Notes: a model not told the origin generated them from the sequence alone. Shown: positions 46,293 through 55,153, counted from the first letter of the stretch. The stretch: DNA of 64,000 nucleotides from Jiella endophytica (GCF_004519335.1 NZ_SOZD01000012.1:1-64000), one strand, 5' to 3'. Numbers and translations are program-made.

Positions 46293-46778
46293 ATGGACCG
46301 GCTCGACAAGAAGATCCTGCGCCTGCTTCAGGAGGACGCGACCCTCGCGGTCGCCGACGTCGCCAAGCGCGTCGGCCTGTCGACGACGCCCTGCTGGCGG
46401 CGGATCCAGCGGCTGGAGGAAGAGGGCGTCATCAGGCGGCGCGTTGCCGTGCTCGACCCCGAGAAGATCAACGCCCGGGTGACCGTCTTCGTCGCCATCC
46501 GCACCAATTCCCATTCGACCGAATGGCTGAAGCGCTTCTCCGAGGTGGTCGGCGAGTTTCCCGAGGTGATCGAGTTCTACCGCATGAGCGGCGACGTCGA
46601 CTATCTGCTGCGCGTCGTGGTGCCGGACATCGCCGCCTATGACGCCTTCTACAAGCGGCTGATCGAGAAGATCGAGATCCGCGACGTCTCCTCGTCCTTC
46701 GCGATGGAGCAGATCAAGTACACCACCCAGCTGCCGCTCGACTACATGGTGCTCGACAAGGAACCGCGGGGCGAGTGA
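46293..46778 (+). CDS. Lrp/AsnC-family transcriptional regulator
   Basis: A 161-residue Lrp-type protein. HTH: LDKKILRLLQEDATLAVADV and KRVGLSTTPCWRRIQRLEEE; RAM/AsnC ligand-binding domain after residue 65 with TVFVAIRTNSHSTEWLKRFS and FYRMSGDVDYLLRVVVPDIA. Such regulators respond to amino acids. ATG 46293 is preferred over a longer frame from 46221. No obvious target gene is divergent from it. Confidence 0.93.
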   Translation: MDRLDKKILRLLQEDATLAVADVAKRVGLSTTPCWRRIQRLEEEGVIRRRVAVLDPEKINARVTVFVAIRTNSHSTEWLKRFSEVVGEFPEVIEFYRMSGDVDYLLRVVVPDIAAYDAFYKRLIEKIEIRDVSSSFAMEQIKYTTQLPLDYMVLDKEPRGE

Positions 46779-46849
46779 GCCGAACCGAGAAGGCCTGAAT
46801 GGTCCAGCGCGCCTCGGCTTCGCGGCAGCCGGTTCGAGCCGAACGTGGC

Positions 46850-47146
46850 TCAGGCCGCCTTACCCTCGATCCACCGTCGCAGAACGTCATTGACGCGGCT
46901 TTGCCAGCCAGGCCCTGTCGCACGCAGCTTTTCGACGAGATCCGCGTCGAGACGGATCGAGATCGGTCGCTTGTCTTGCGCCGCGGCACGTCGGCCAAGT
47001 GTTTCCACGATCGCGGCGTGTAACTGAGGCATGGCCTCAGAAAGCGGGCGGGCTTCGGCCAGCTCCGCGTCCGTCAATTCCGGAAATTCGACGGCATCCC
47101 AGTCTTCCGGGCTGAAGTCCTCGCTCTTTGGAAACTTTTTCTTCAA
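46850..47146 (-). CDS. BrnA-type antitoxin, module 3
   Basis: A 98-residue BrnA-family antitoxin. N-terminal acidic linker (SPEDWDAVEFPELTDAELAE) and a well-conserved ribbon-helix-helix half (PISIRLDADLVEKLRATGPG then WQSRVNDVLRRWI). It starts at ATG 47146 overlapping the toxin stop as ATGA. It is not closely similar to antitoxins 1 and 2 outside the family core. Its partner toxin gene is interrupted. Confidence 0.88.
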   Translation of the reverse strand: MKKKFPKSEDFSPEDWDAVEFPELTDAELAEARPLSEAMPQLHAAIVETLGRRAAAQDKRPISIRLDADLVEKLRATGPGWQSRVNDVLRRWIEGKAA

Positions 47147-47385
47147 AGGAGCCTCCGTTCATTTCTGGATGCCCGGCGCATGCTGATGATCGAGATGGCT
47201 TCACTTCCAAGTGGGGCGAAAATGACGGCCGTCACGCCCTTCAGGCGGCCAATGGCAATCTGACGACCATGCTTTCCAGGAACGACGATGGGGGAGAGGA
47301 AGAATTCCAGATCGACGTCCTCGAAATCCATTCCGTGTTTTCGCAAGTTTGCCCGCCGCTTCGCATCGTCTCAAACGATCCGCAT
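47143..47385 (-). pseudogene. BrnT-family toxin, module 3, interrupted by a nonsense codon
   Basis: Reading from ATG 47385, the frame encodes MRIV, then TGA (47371-47373), then DDAKRRANLRKHGMDFEDVD and the rest of a BrnT protein through ISMRRASRNERRLL. The intact paralogues read WDDHKRAGNLAKHG and WDETKRLMNIAKHG at this spot, so TGA replaces the Trp codon TGG. A shorter product from the in-frame TTG at 47346 (67 residues) is possible but would lack the first strand. The antitoxin is intact. Confidence 0.8.
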
Positions 47386-47484
47386 GAGCCCCCTGCAATT
47401 GATGTCCGGCTCAGAGAACGACCCTATGGGCCGCCTGTCAACGAGAGGCTGTTATGACAGAGTCTTGGAACACTGTATGCTTCG

Positions 47485-48354
47485 CTACCGATTGAGCAGC
47501 GCCAGCAAACTCGACGTATCCCAGCGTTTGCCGCCCATCGCCTCCACCTCGGCATAGAACTGATCGACCAGTGCGGTGACCGGCAGGCGGGCGCCCTTGC
47601 GCTTGGCCTCGGCAAGGCAGATGCCGAGGTCCTTGCGCATCCATTCGACCGCGAAGCCGTGGTCGTAGTGGCCGGCGCTCATCGTCTTGTGGCGGTTCTC
47701 CATCTGCCAGGAACCGGCGGCGCCCTTGGAGATCACCGAAACCACCTTCTCGATGTCGAGCCCGGCCTTCTGGCCGAAGGCGATGGACTCTGAAAGCCCC
47801 TGGACGAGCCCGGCAATGCAGATCTGGTTCATCATCTTGGTGAGTTGGCCGGAGCCGGCGGGGCCCATCAGCCCGACCATCTTGGCGTAGCATTCGATCA
47901 CCGGTTTCGCTGCGTCGAAATCCGCCTGTGAACCGCCGCACATGACGGTGAGGACGCCGTTCTCGGCGCCGGCCTGCCCGCCCGACACCGGCGCGTCGAG
48001 GAACTTGAAGCCCTGCTCGTATGCGGCCTCGCCAAGCTCGCGGGCGAGCTCCGCCGAGGCGGTGGTGTTGTCGATCAGCGTCGCGCCGGATTTCATGCCC
48101 GCGAAGATGCCGTCCTCGCCATAGACGACCGAGCGGACGTCGTCGTCATTGCCGACGCACATGAAGACGAAGTCGGCGTCCACCACGGCCTCGCGCGGGG
48201 TCGGGGAATGGCCGCCGCCATGCTCGCCGGCCCATTTCCTGGCCTTTTCGGCAGTGCGGTTGTAGACGGTGACGTCGTGGCCGCCCTTGTCCTTCAGATG
48301 CGCGGCCATGGGGTAGCCCATCACGCCGAGCCCGATGAATGCGACCTTGGCCAT
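47485..48354 (-). CDS. NAD(P)-dependent beta-hydroxyacid dehydrogenase
   Basis: A 289-residue member of the 3-hydroxyisobutyrate dehydrogenase family. N-terminal Rossmann motif FIGLGVMGYPMAAHL, substrate loop DAPVSGGQAGAENGVLTVM, and the catalytic Lys in GSGQLTKMMNQICIAGLVQG. Substrate could be 3-hydroxyisobutyrate, tartronate semialdehyde or a related acid. ATG 48354 follows GGAAGAGGAAG. It is a single gene. Confidence 0.92.
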   Translation of the reverse strand: MAKVAFIGLGVMGYPMAAHLKDKGGHDVTVYNRTAEKARKWAGEHGGGHSPTPREAVVDADFVFMCVGNDDDVRSVVYGEDGIFAGMKSGATLIDNTTASAELARELGEAAYEQGFKFLDAPVSGGQAGAENGVLTVMCGGSQADFDAAKPVIECYAKMVGLMGPAGSGQLTKMMNQICIAGLVQGLSESIAFGQKAGLDIEKVVSVISKGAAGSWQMENRHKTMSAGHYDHGFAVEWMRKDLGICLAEAKRKGARLPVTALVDQFYAEVEAMGGKRWDTSSLLALLNR

Positions 48355-48583
48355 CCGTCTTCCTCTTCCTTTAAAGAATGTCGGGGGCGAAACTATCGGC
48401 AGGGCGCGGCTTTTCAATCGAGCCGCTGGCGAAAAGGCGGTTGTCGTCCGGTCGTTGGCCTGCCTGGCCCGTGAAAATGTCAGTTCCGGCACAGGGTGCC
48501 AGAATGCCGGCATGAAAACGCGCGACACAAAGCCGGGTCTGGCCTGAAGACGCCGCGTTTGGCCGCGTGAAGCGGCCGGGCTC

Positions 48584-48907
48584 TCATGCCGCGGACTGGG
48601 ACCCGCGGGGCGCCGGCAGCGGCTTGATCTCGATGGTGATCGGGCGGCCGACGGCGGTGGCGTATTTCTGGATCGAGCCCGTCGACACCGATTGCCGGCC
48701 GCTCTCCATCCGGGCGATCGCCGACTGGGAGGTCTTCATCCGCTCGGCGACGTCCTTCTGCGAAAGTCTCGATGCGCTCCTGGCGGCGATCAGGGCCTTT
48801 GCCACGGCGAATTCGTTGGCCATCTCGTCATAGGCGGCTTTCACCTCCGGATCGGCGAGGTGCCTGGCCGCCAGTTCGTCGAGGGAGATGGTGTCGGCGC
48901 GGTTCAT
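48584..48907 (-). CDS. higA: HigA-type XRE antitoxin
   Basis: A 107-residue antitoxin with an HTH_3 domain (RLSQKDVAERMKTSQSAIAR, about residues 47-66) followed by ESGRQSVSTGSIQKYATAVG. The N-terminus contains AAYDEMANEFAVAKALIAAR. Its start ATG 48907 overlaps the toxin stop as ATGA. Toxin-first order and the overlap identify a HigBA-type module. Confidence 0.87.
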   Translation of the reverse strand: MNRADTISLDELAARHLADPEVKAAYDEMANEFAVAKALIAARSASRLSQKDVAERMKTSQSAIARMESGRQSVSTGSIQKYATAVGRPITIEIKPLPAPRGSQSAA

Positions 48908-49224
48908 GTCGCATCCTTCAGTCGCTTCAGTGCCAGATCGATTTCGGAACGCGGTGTCTTCTGGCTCTTCTTCGCAAAGATCCGGACGACGAGGATGCGT
49001 TGACCCGAGGCGAGAAAATAGACCGCCCGCGCAATACCATCCCTGCCTTGCAGACGCATTTCCCAAAGCTTGTTTCCGAGCGGTCGAACATGGGGCATGC
49101 CGACCTGCATCGGCGACTCACTCTCAAGACGCCGAGCAATGAAGATGAACTTACCGCGGAGGTCGCCCGGTAGCGCTTCAGATTTGGATGCAGCATCCTG
49201 CGTGAGTTCGACTTTCCAACGCAT
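48904..49224 (-). CDS. higB: HigB/RelE-type toxin (Gp49 family)
   Basis: A 106-residue RelE-superfamily toxin. Typical segments: RGKFIFIARRLESES, HVRPLGNKLWEMRLQGRDGI and the strand RAVYFLASGQRILVVRIFAK with KKSQKTPRSEIDLALKRLKD at the end, the HigB/phage Gp49 pattern. These toxins cut mRNA at the ribosome. Start ATG 49224. No RBS of note; the antitoxin start overlaps its end. Confidence 0.87.
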   Translation of the reverse strand: MRWKVELTQDAASKSEALPGDLRGKFIFIARRLESESPMQVGMPHVRPLGNKLWEMRLQGRDGIARAVYFLASGQRILVVRIFAKKSQKTPRSEIDLALKRLKDAT

Positions 49225-49256
49225 CCATATCTCAAAATTGAGATGGGTTCAAACGC

Positions 49257-50069
49257 TCACCGCTTCAAATGGCGTGTCAGCCGCCGCTCGGCCCAGTTGG
49301 TGGCGTGCCTCAGCGCCTCGACGATGGCGAGGTAAAGCAGCGCCGCCCAGACATAGGTCTGGAAGTCGTAGGTGCGCGAATAGGCCTGCCGGGTCTCGCC
49401 GAAGAGGTCGTAGACGGTGATGATCGCGACGATCGCCGAGGCCTTGATCATCAAAATGATCTCGTTGGCATAGGGGCGTAGCGCAACGATCAGCGCCTGC
49501 GGCAGCACGATCTTGAAGAAGATCACCAGGCGCGGGATGCCGAGCGAGCGCCCGCCCTCCCACTGGCCCTTCGGCACGCTCTCGATGGCGCCGCGCAGGA
49601 TCTCGGCCTGGTAGGCGGCGGTGTTGAGGGCGAGGGAGAGAAGGCCGCAATACCAGGCCTCGCGGAAGAACCACCACAGTCCGATCGTCTCGAAGAAGCC
49701 GTGAAACTGGCCGAAGCCATAGTAGATCAGGAAGATCTGAGCGATCAGCGGCGTGCCGCGGAAGAAGTAGACGAAGGCGAAGGACAGCGCCCGGGCGATC
49801 GGGTTCGTCGCCATCCGGCCGAGCGCGACCGGCAGCGAGACGATGGCGCCGCAGACGAAGGAGACGGCGACCAGAGAGACCGTGACCCAGAGGCCTGACA
49901 GATATTTCATTCCGAAACGCTCGATCAGCGTCACGTCGAAGGCCTGGACGAAATAGAAGACGAAGGCGATAGCGACGGCGATCCAGATGCCGATGGCGAT
50001 CAGGCCGGCGGGCTTCAGCTTCGGCCGCGGTGCGGCCGGAACGGCGAGCGTCGTCGTGTTGCCGCTCAT
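49257..50069 (-). CDS. Polar amino acid ABC permease, HisM type
   Basis: A 270-residue inner-membrane permease of the His/Glu/Gln/Arg/opine family. It has several membrane helices and the coupling motif EILRGAIESVPKGQWEGGRS-LGIP (EAA loop). The first 45 residues are a cytosolic lead and one helix. Its start overlaps the end of the other permease by 4 bases. It pairs with HisQ-type permease to form the channel. No ATPase gene lies in the cluster. Confidence 0.92.
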   Translation of the reverse strand: MSGNTTTLAVPAAPRPKLKPAGLIAIGIWIAVAIAFVFYFVQAFDVTLIERFGMKYLSGLWVTVSLVAVSFVCGAIVSLPVALGRMATNPIARALSFAFVYFFRGTPLIAQIFLIYYGFGQFHGFFETIGLWWFFREAWYCGLLSLALNTAAYQAEILRGAIESVPKGQWEGGRSLGIPRLVIFFKIVLPQALIVALRPYANEIILMIKASAIVAIITVYDLFGETRQAYSRTYDFQTYVWAALLYLAIVEALRHATNWAERRLTRHLKR

Positions 50070-50776
50070 TTCGCCACCTCGCCGCGCTTGGTCCAGCGGT
50101 CGATGCCGCCGATGGCGAAGGACGAGATGATGGTGAGGATTAGGTAGAGGACGATCGCCGTGCCGAAAAACAGGAAGGGCTCGCGCGAGACGCGGGCGGC
50201 GATTCCGGCCTGCCGCAGGATGTCGGCAAGGCCGATGACCGAGACGAGGGCGGTGTCCTTCAGAAGGTTCATCCAGAGATTGGCAAGGCCCGGCAAGGCG
50301 ATCTTGATCAGCTGCGGCAGGATGACGAGGAGCATCACCTTGGCCCTGCCGAGCCCCAGCGATAGCCCGCCCTCGCGCTGGCCGTGCGGGATCGCCCGGA
50401 AGGCGGAGAGGAACACCTCGCTGGCGAAGGCCGAGAAGACGACGCCGAGCGCCACCATGCCGGAGACGAAGCTCGACAGCGCGATGTCCGGCAGGCCGGT
50501 CGCTTGGCTTGCCGACTTCAGCGCGGCATTGATGCCGAAATAGACGAGGAACAGCGTCAGGAGTTCGGGCAGGCCGCGGAAGATCGTCGTGAAGATATCG
50601 GCGGAAAGCTTCAGCAGCGCGTCTTCGGACTGCTTGGCGAGCGACAGGAGGAAGCCGAGGACGAGACCGATCGGCAAGGTTGCGAGCGACAGGGAGACGG
50701 TGACGAGAACGCCCCGGGCGAGGTCGTCGCCCCAGCCGGTCGAGCCGAAGCCGAGAAGGGTGAGGGATTCGTTCAT
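50066..50776 (-). CDS. Polar amino acid ABC permease, HisQ type
   Basis: A 236-residue permease with five membrane helices and the coupling segment SEVFLSAFRAIPHGQREGGL-SLGLGRAKVM. It begins near MNESLTLLGFGSTGWGDDLA. It overlaps the HisM-type gene by ATGA. The binding-protein gene lies upstream, separated by an intrinsic terminator on this strand, which should lower permease expression relative to the binding protein. Confidence 0.92.
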   Translation of the reverse strand: MNESLTLLGFGSTGWGDDLARGVLVTVSLSLATLPIGLVLGFLLSLAKQSEDALLKLSADIFTTIFRGLPELLTLFLVYFGINAALKSASQATGLPDIALSSFVSGMVALGVVFSAFASEVFLSAFRAIPHGQREGGLSLGLGRAKVMLLVILPQLIKIALPGLANLWMNLLKDTALVSVIGLADILRQAGIAARVSREPFLFFGTAIVLYLILTIISSFAIGGIDRWTKRGEVAK

Positions 50777-50834
50777 CGGGTCAGATCGTCACCGCAGTCG
50801 ATTGAGTTGCCGGCATGCAATTCGCGCCGCGCCG

Positions 50835-50865
50835 AAAAAAGGCCGCCGGCAGGGTGCCGGCGGCC
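50835..50865 (-). terminator. Intercistronic terminator between binding-protein and permease genes
   Basis: On the minus strand GGCCGCCGGCA (50865-50855) pairs exactly with TGCCGGCGGCC (50851-50841) over a 3-base loop and is followed by six T residues (50840-50835). It lies 27 bases after the binding-protein stop and ahead of the permease genes. Confidence 0.85.
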
Positions 50866-50891
50866 TGTGTCCTCCTATCCGTAGGCGAGCG

Positions 50892-51698
50892 TCACTTGGT
50901 CTCGGCGCCGTAGACGTCGAAGTCGAAGTATTGGCCCTGGATCTTCTCGTAGGTGCCGTCTTCGCGGATCTCGGCGATCGCCTTGTTGAACATCTCCTTG
51001 AGCTTGTCGTTACCCTTGCGAAGGCCGATGCCGACGCCCTTGCCATAGATCTGCGGATCGGCCGGCAGCGTGCCGAGGATCTTGCAGCACTTGCCCTCGT
51101 CGCTCTTCACCCATTCGTCGAGCACGACGACATCGTCCATCACCGCGTCGAGGCGGCCGTTCTCGATGTCGAGCTTGTATTCCTCGGCGGTCGGATACTG
51201 GCGGATGTCGGCGTCCGGGAAGAGCGCCGCGGCGGCGCGGGCGTGGGTCGTCGAGACCTGCGCGCCGATCGCCTTGCCCGACAGCGCCTCGTCGGTTGCC
51301 TCGGTGACTTCGCTGTCCTTCGGCACGGCGATCGCCGGCGGCGTGTTGTAGTATTTGTTGGTGAAGGCGATCTGCTCCTCGCGCTCCGGCGTAATCGACA
51401 TCGAGGCGATGATCGCGTCGAAATTGCCGTTCTGCAGCGCCGGGATCATGCCGTCCCAGTCCTGGGTCACAAAGGTGCATTCCACCTTCATGTGCTCGCA
51501 GAGCGCCTTGGCGATGTCGACGTCGAAGCCCTTGAGTTCGCCCGATGCGTCGAGGAAGTTGAAGGGCGGATAGGCGCCCTCGGTGCCGATCCTGACCGTC
51601 GACCAGTCCTTGTCGGCGTCGCTCTCCTGAGCCACGGCCGCGCCGGCGAGCAGCGCCGACAGCGCGGCGGCGAGAGCGAATGATTGGGCAAGACGCAT
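50892..51698 (-). CDS. Periplasmic lysine/arginine/ornithine-type binding protein
   Basis: A 268-residue solute-binding protein, SBP_bac_3 family. Signal peptide MRLAQSFALAAALSALLAGA ending in AVAQ. Mature motifs: VRIGTEGAYPPFNFLDASGE, LKGFDVDIAKALCEHMKVEC, DWDGMIPALQNGNFDAIIAS and MSITPEREEQIAFTNKYYNT, all typical of HisJ/ArgT proteins. Ligand is likely a basic amino acid or histidine. It is the first gene of the transporter operon. Confidence 0.93.
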   Translation of the reverse strand: MRLAQSFALAAALSALLAGAAVAQESDADKDWSTVRIGTEGAYPPFNFLDASGELKGFDVDIAKALCEHMKVECTFVTQDWDGMIPALQNGNFDAIIASMSITPEREEQIAFTNKYYNTPPAIAVPKDSEVTEATDEALSGKAIGAQVSTTHARAAAALFPDADIRQYPTAEEYKLDIENGRLDAVMDDVVVLDEWVKSDEGKCCKILGTLPADPQIYGKGVGIGLRKGNDKLKEMFNKAIAEIREDGTYEKIQGQYFDFDVYGAETK

Positions 51699-51872
51699 GG
51701 AAACCCCTTATGTCGTCAGAAATTGGTTGCTCTGTTTTCCAAACCGGCGCGGCAGCTAAGCTGCCGACCGATTGGGCATGCTTGGTCGGAAGGCATGCTG
51801 CCATTTTTCGAAAGCCGAAAGCAACTCTCGTTTGCCGGCCGCCCCGTGGATTTCGCCCCGCATGTCTGCGCG

Positions 51873-52496
51873 TCACGCACCATGCTGCCGGCGGAGAAAG
51901 GCTTCAGCCAGCGAAAGATCGTCCGGCGTGTTGACGTTGAAGAACGGGTCGCCCGCCGGTGCGTCCGCGGTCGCGGGGATCTCCGCCACCACATGCCCGA
52001 TCGCCTCGAGAAAGGCACGGATTGCCAGCGGCCGGCCCTCGTCGAGCCAGCGTTCGAGATCCGGCAGCACCGTCAGCGGCCACATCGCCGTCGCCGGCTG
52101 GATGCGACCGGCATGGACGGCCGCCACCGGCTTGTCGAGATCTGTCGAGGCCAGCCGTTCGACGATGTCGACCGGCAGGAAGGGTGTATCCCCCGGCGTG
52201 ACGAAGAGCCGGTCTGGCCCGGCCGTTCCCATCACTGACAGCGCCTGAAGCCCGGCCTCGATGCCAGCGAGTGGGCCGGGGAGGCCAGGCCGGTGGTCGG
52301 GCGCGAGGGGGAGATTGAGATGATCGTATCCGGCGCCGGCGGGCGCGGCGAGGATCAGCGGCGCCGCCTGTCGCTCGAGCCTTGCGACGACATGAAGGAT
52401 CAGCGGCCGGCCGGCGAGGGGAACGAGCGGCTTCGGGACAGCGCCGCCCATGCGGCTGCCCCTGCCGCCTGCGAGGATCAGGCCGGCCGGCGTCAC
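51873..52496 (-). CDS. mobA: Molybdenum cofactor guanylyltransferase MobA
   Basis: Adds GMP to molybdopterin to make MGD, the cofactor of enzymes such as NasA. The 207-residue protein starts with the nucleotide-binding motif GLILAGGRGSRMGG, contains KPLVPLAGRPLI and the metal-binding Asp in VTPGDTPFLP. It starts at GTG 52496, overlapping the MFS stop as GTGA, so it is translationally coupled to the upstream exporter gene. Confidence 0.93.
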   Translation of the reverse strand: MTPAGLILAGGRGSRMGGAVPKPLVPLAGRPLILHVVARLERQAAPLILAAPAGAGYDHLNLPLAPDHRPGLPGPLAGIEAGLQALSVMGTAGPDRLFVTPGDTPFLPVDIVERLASTDLDKPVAAVHAGRIQPATAMWPLTVLPDLERWLDEGRPLAIRAFLEAIGHVVAEIPATADAPAGDPFFNVNTPDDLSLAEAFLRRQHGA

Positions 52497-53710
52497 GCCG
52501 TGTGCCGGACGCGCCGCACCAGCATGGCGGCGACGAGGGAGCCGAGACCGAACACCGACATCAGCGCCAACAGGCCGATCGGCCCGCCATGGCGAGTCGC
52601 GACCAGCGCGGCGGCAAACGAGGCGAGCGCACCGGTGCCGATCTGCAGCGCTCCCATCATGCCCGCCGCGGCGCCGGCGGCATGGGGAACCACGCTGACG
52701 CCGCCGGCGGTGGAGGTCGGCGTCGCCAGACCGTTGCCGATGCCGACGAGGAACATCGGGCCGAACAGCGTCAGCGGGCTCAGCCAGCCGGCCCCGACCA
52801 AAGCAAGGGAAAGCAGCGCCGCCCCCATGGAAATGGCGCTGCCGGCCACCATCAGCGTCTTGATGCCAAGCCGTTCGGAGAGCTGGGCGGTGATGAAATT
52901 GCCGATGATGTAGCCCGCGGCGCAGAGCGCGAACCACAGGCCGTATTCCGCCGGCGTCATGCCGAGGAGACTCGCCGCGACGAAGGGGGCACCGCCGAGA
53001 AAGGCGAAGAAAACCGCCGAAATCAGCGCTGAAACCATGGCATAGTTCCAGAACGAGCCGGCGGTGAGGAGGGCGGCGTAATTGGCCAACTGACCGCGCA
53101 TCGGCTTGCCGCGCTCGGGATTGGTCTCGTTGAGATCGACGAAGAGCAGGCCGATGGCGACGATGCCGATCGCCGCCAGGAGCCAGAACACCATCCGCCA
53201 GCCGAATGCCGTGTCGATCGTGCCGCCGATCAGCGGGCCGAGCAGCGGCGCAATGGCGAAACCCATAGTGACATAGCCGATCATCGCGGCAGCGCGTTCG
53301 CGCTCATAGACGTCGCGAACGATCGCCCGCGACAAGGCGATGCCCGTCGCGCTCGCCGCCTGCACCACCCGGCCGGCGAGAAACAAGACGACGTCGGCAG
53401 CGGCGAGGCACATGACCGTTCCGACGAGGTACAGCACCATGCCGCCGATGATCACTGGCCGGCGGCCGTAGCGATCCGACAGCGGACCGGCCAAGAGCTG
53501 GATCAGCGCCGTCGCGGCGAGATAGAGCGACAGGCCGAGGCCGACGATCGCCTCGTCGGCGACCAGATCCCTGGCGATCGAGGCCATGGACGGGATGAAG
53601 ATGTTGATCGCCAGCGGCGAGAGCGCCGAGGCGATCATCAAAGTGACCAGCATTGGCCGTCGCACGGTCCTGCCCGCATCCGGGAGATGCGCGTCGCGCG
53701 TGGCTGTCAT
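52493..53710 (-). CDS. Bcr/CflA-family multidrug efflux MFS transporter
   Basis: A 405-residue exporter with 12 membrane helices. Motif A GPLSDRYGRRPVIIGGMVLY after helix 2 and the helix 4-5 region ATGIALSRAIVRDVYERERA identify the Bcr/CflA subgroup. ATG 53710 is chosen; an upstream TTG would add 18 residues with no homology. Its operon partner is mobA, an unusual pairing. Confidence 0.92.
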   Translation of the reverse strand: MTATRDAHLPDAGRTVRRPMLVTLMIASALSPLAINIFIPSMASIARDLVADEAIVGLGLSLYLAATALIQLLAGPLSDRYGRRPVIIGGMVLYLVGTVMCLAAADVVLFLAGRVVQAASATGIALSRAIVRDVYERERAAAMIGYVTMGFAIAPLLGPLIGGTIDTAFGWRMVFWLLAAIGIVAIGLLFVDLNETNPERGKPMRGQLANYAALLTAGSFWNYAMVSALISAVFFAFLGGAPFVAASLLGMTPAEYGLWFALCAAGYIIGNFITAQLSERLGIKTLMVAGSAISMGAALLSLALVGAGWLSPLTLFGPMFLVGIGNGLATPTSTAGGVSVVPHAAGAAAGMMGALQIGTGALASFAAALVATRHGGPIGLLALMSVFGLGSLVAAMLVRRVRHTA

Positions 53711-54016
53711 GAGCGGTTCGTCGCTTTTGAGATGGGAGCGGGACCCCGTGAGGTCATCGCGCAATGAAGGCCGTAGATGTCCGCCGGCTGCTCAATGGCA
53801 AGGGCGGCAGAGGAAATCGGCGCTGCGACGGGGGCTCTTTCCGCAGCGCCCGCCTGGCGTTTGACGCACAGTTCTCGGCAATCCGGTCGCTGGGTAAGAT
53901 CACGTTTCTGCGAAAACGCTTGCGTATTGCCCGATCGATAAAATGCGCTCGTCAATCACAAGAAATCCGCAGGACAGTCATCCCCAAGATTTTTCTTCAG
54001 CGCCTGGAGAAGAACG
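53711..54016. other. Intergenic region between MFS gene and unknown gene
   Basis: 306 bases between divergent genes. It is less GC-rich near 53900-54000 than its flanks and should contain both promoters. No repeat, RNA or operator can be named. Confidence 0.4.
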
Positions 54017-54559
54017 ATGGGGTTCAACTTTTCTGCAGTGACCGCCCTTCTTGGCGGCTATCCGGACCGGCAGACCGCCGTCGACGAGCAGGATCGGCGT
54101 CGGCGCGGGCGTGATCGGAACCACTTTCAGGGTGTCGATGCTGGCGAAGCCTCATCACACGATACCCCGCGCCTTGCGGAACCCGTCGCCGAGAGATCCC
54201 CCGTCGCGCTCAACGGCATCGGTCGGGCGCTCGACGCACTGATCGCGGCGGAAGAAACCCGTCGTAGGAACCTCCCCTCGCTGAAGGATGGCGACCAGGC
54301 GGACGCGCGGCTCTCTTCTGCGCTGAAGGCATCCCTGCCGCGTGCTCAGCTTCAGCCGACCACCGAGGGAGCACCGCCGGCAGCCACGCCCGAGCCGCCG
54401 AAGCGGAATTGGGACGAGATCCGCAGCCTGATCGAGGCCCTGGCGACCGCCGAACGGCCGCACGAGCAGGCAAAGGCCGAGATCCCACTGGACGACATCC
54501 TGCCCGACGATGAGCCGGTGGAATTCCACCCCTGGCAGCCGAAGGTCCGCCAGGGCTGA
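54017..54559 (+). CDS. Hypothetical protein
   Basis: A 180-residue soluble protein I do not recognise. It starts at ATG 54017 with GGAGA 7 bases upstream. The N-terminal 45 residues are basic (DRRRRGRDRNHF), the middle is Ala/Leu-rich (NGIGRALDALIAAEETRRRN) and there is a Pro-rich linker before an acidic C-terminus (IPLDDILPDDEPVEFHPW). Coding status rests on the RBS and frame length only. Confidence 0.45.
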   Translation: MGFNFSAVTALLGGYPDRQTAVDEQDRRRRGRDRNHFQGVDAGEASSHDTPRLAEPVAERSPVALNGIGRALDALIAAEETRRRNLPSLKDGDQADARLSSALKASLPRAQLQPTTEGAPPAATPEPPKRNWDEIRSLIEALATAERPHEQAKAEIPLDDILPDDEPVEFHPWQPKVRQG

Positions 54560-54670
54560 GGGCGACGCGCCACCGTCGGCAGGGCTACGGAAGGCGCAAA
54601 CTCCACGGTCGCCGGCACCACCGACTGCCGGCCGCTCCGACGCTCCTATCGCGACCGGACCGGCGTCGGC

Positions 54671-55153
54671 TCAGCTGCCGGACGGACCCTTGAGGGTCAT
54701 CGTCACCGGGCCGACGAGCTTGTCATAGGTGCTGCGCTGGTCCTTCGGATAGCGGATCGCCACCGAGTGGATCAGGTCGCCGCGGAAGATGTAGCGCTCG
54801 TAGAAGATCCGGCCGTCGTGATAGCCCGACACCACCGCCCAGCTGTTGCCGGAGGCGTCGTAGGTGACGTCGTCCATCTGTCCGCGGTCGCGGATGATCG
54901 ATTTCGGCGTCTCGCCGCCACGGTTCTCCCGGGCATAGATGAAGATCTGCGCGCCGTCCGGCGAGGCCCAGGCGAGGCCGTCGCCCTCCACCGGGGCGGG
55001 CAGCCTTTCCGGGAAGGCCTCGGCCGGGAAGCTCGCCTTCGTCCCGAAGCGCTCGTTCTTGTAGGTCACCTGACCCGCAAATGCAGGCGCACAGGCAATG
55101 GTTGCGGCAAGGCCCATGGCCACTGCCGCCGCGAGATACCGCGATGTCGTCAT
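54671..55153 (-). CDS. Secreted hypothetical protein
   Basis: A 160-residue protein with a clear signal peptide (YLAAAVAMGLAATIACAPAFA, cleavage near residue 26). The mature part begins GQVTYKNERFGTKASFPAEA and has no family I can name. It starts 3 bases after the moaA stop codon, and its GGAGG ribosome binding site lies within the last moaA codons, so it is cotranscribed with moaA. Periplasmic function is unknown. Confidence 0.75.
   Translation of the reverse strand: MTTSRYLAAAVAMGLAATIACAPAFAGQVTYKNERFGTKASFPAEAFPERLPAPVEGDGLAWASPDGAQIFIYARENRGGETPKSIIRDRGQMDDVTYDASGNSWAVVSGYHDGRIFYERYIFRGDLIHSVAIRYPKDQRSTYDKLVGPVTMTLKGPSGS

Noticed and set aside
53711-53764. Extended N-terminus of the MFS exporter from TTG 53764
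   Set aside because: The extra 18 residues are hydrophilic and unlike the family; ATG 53710 gives the normal length.
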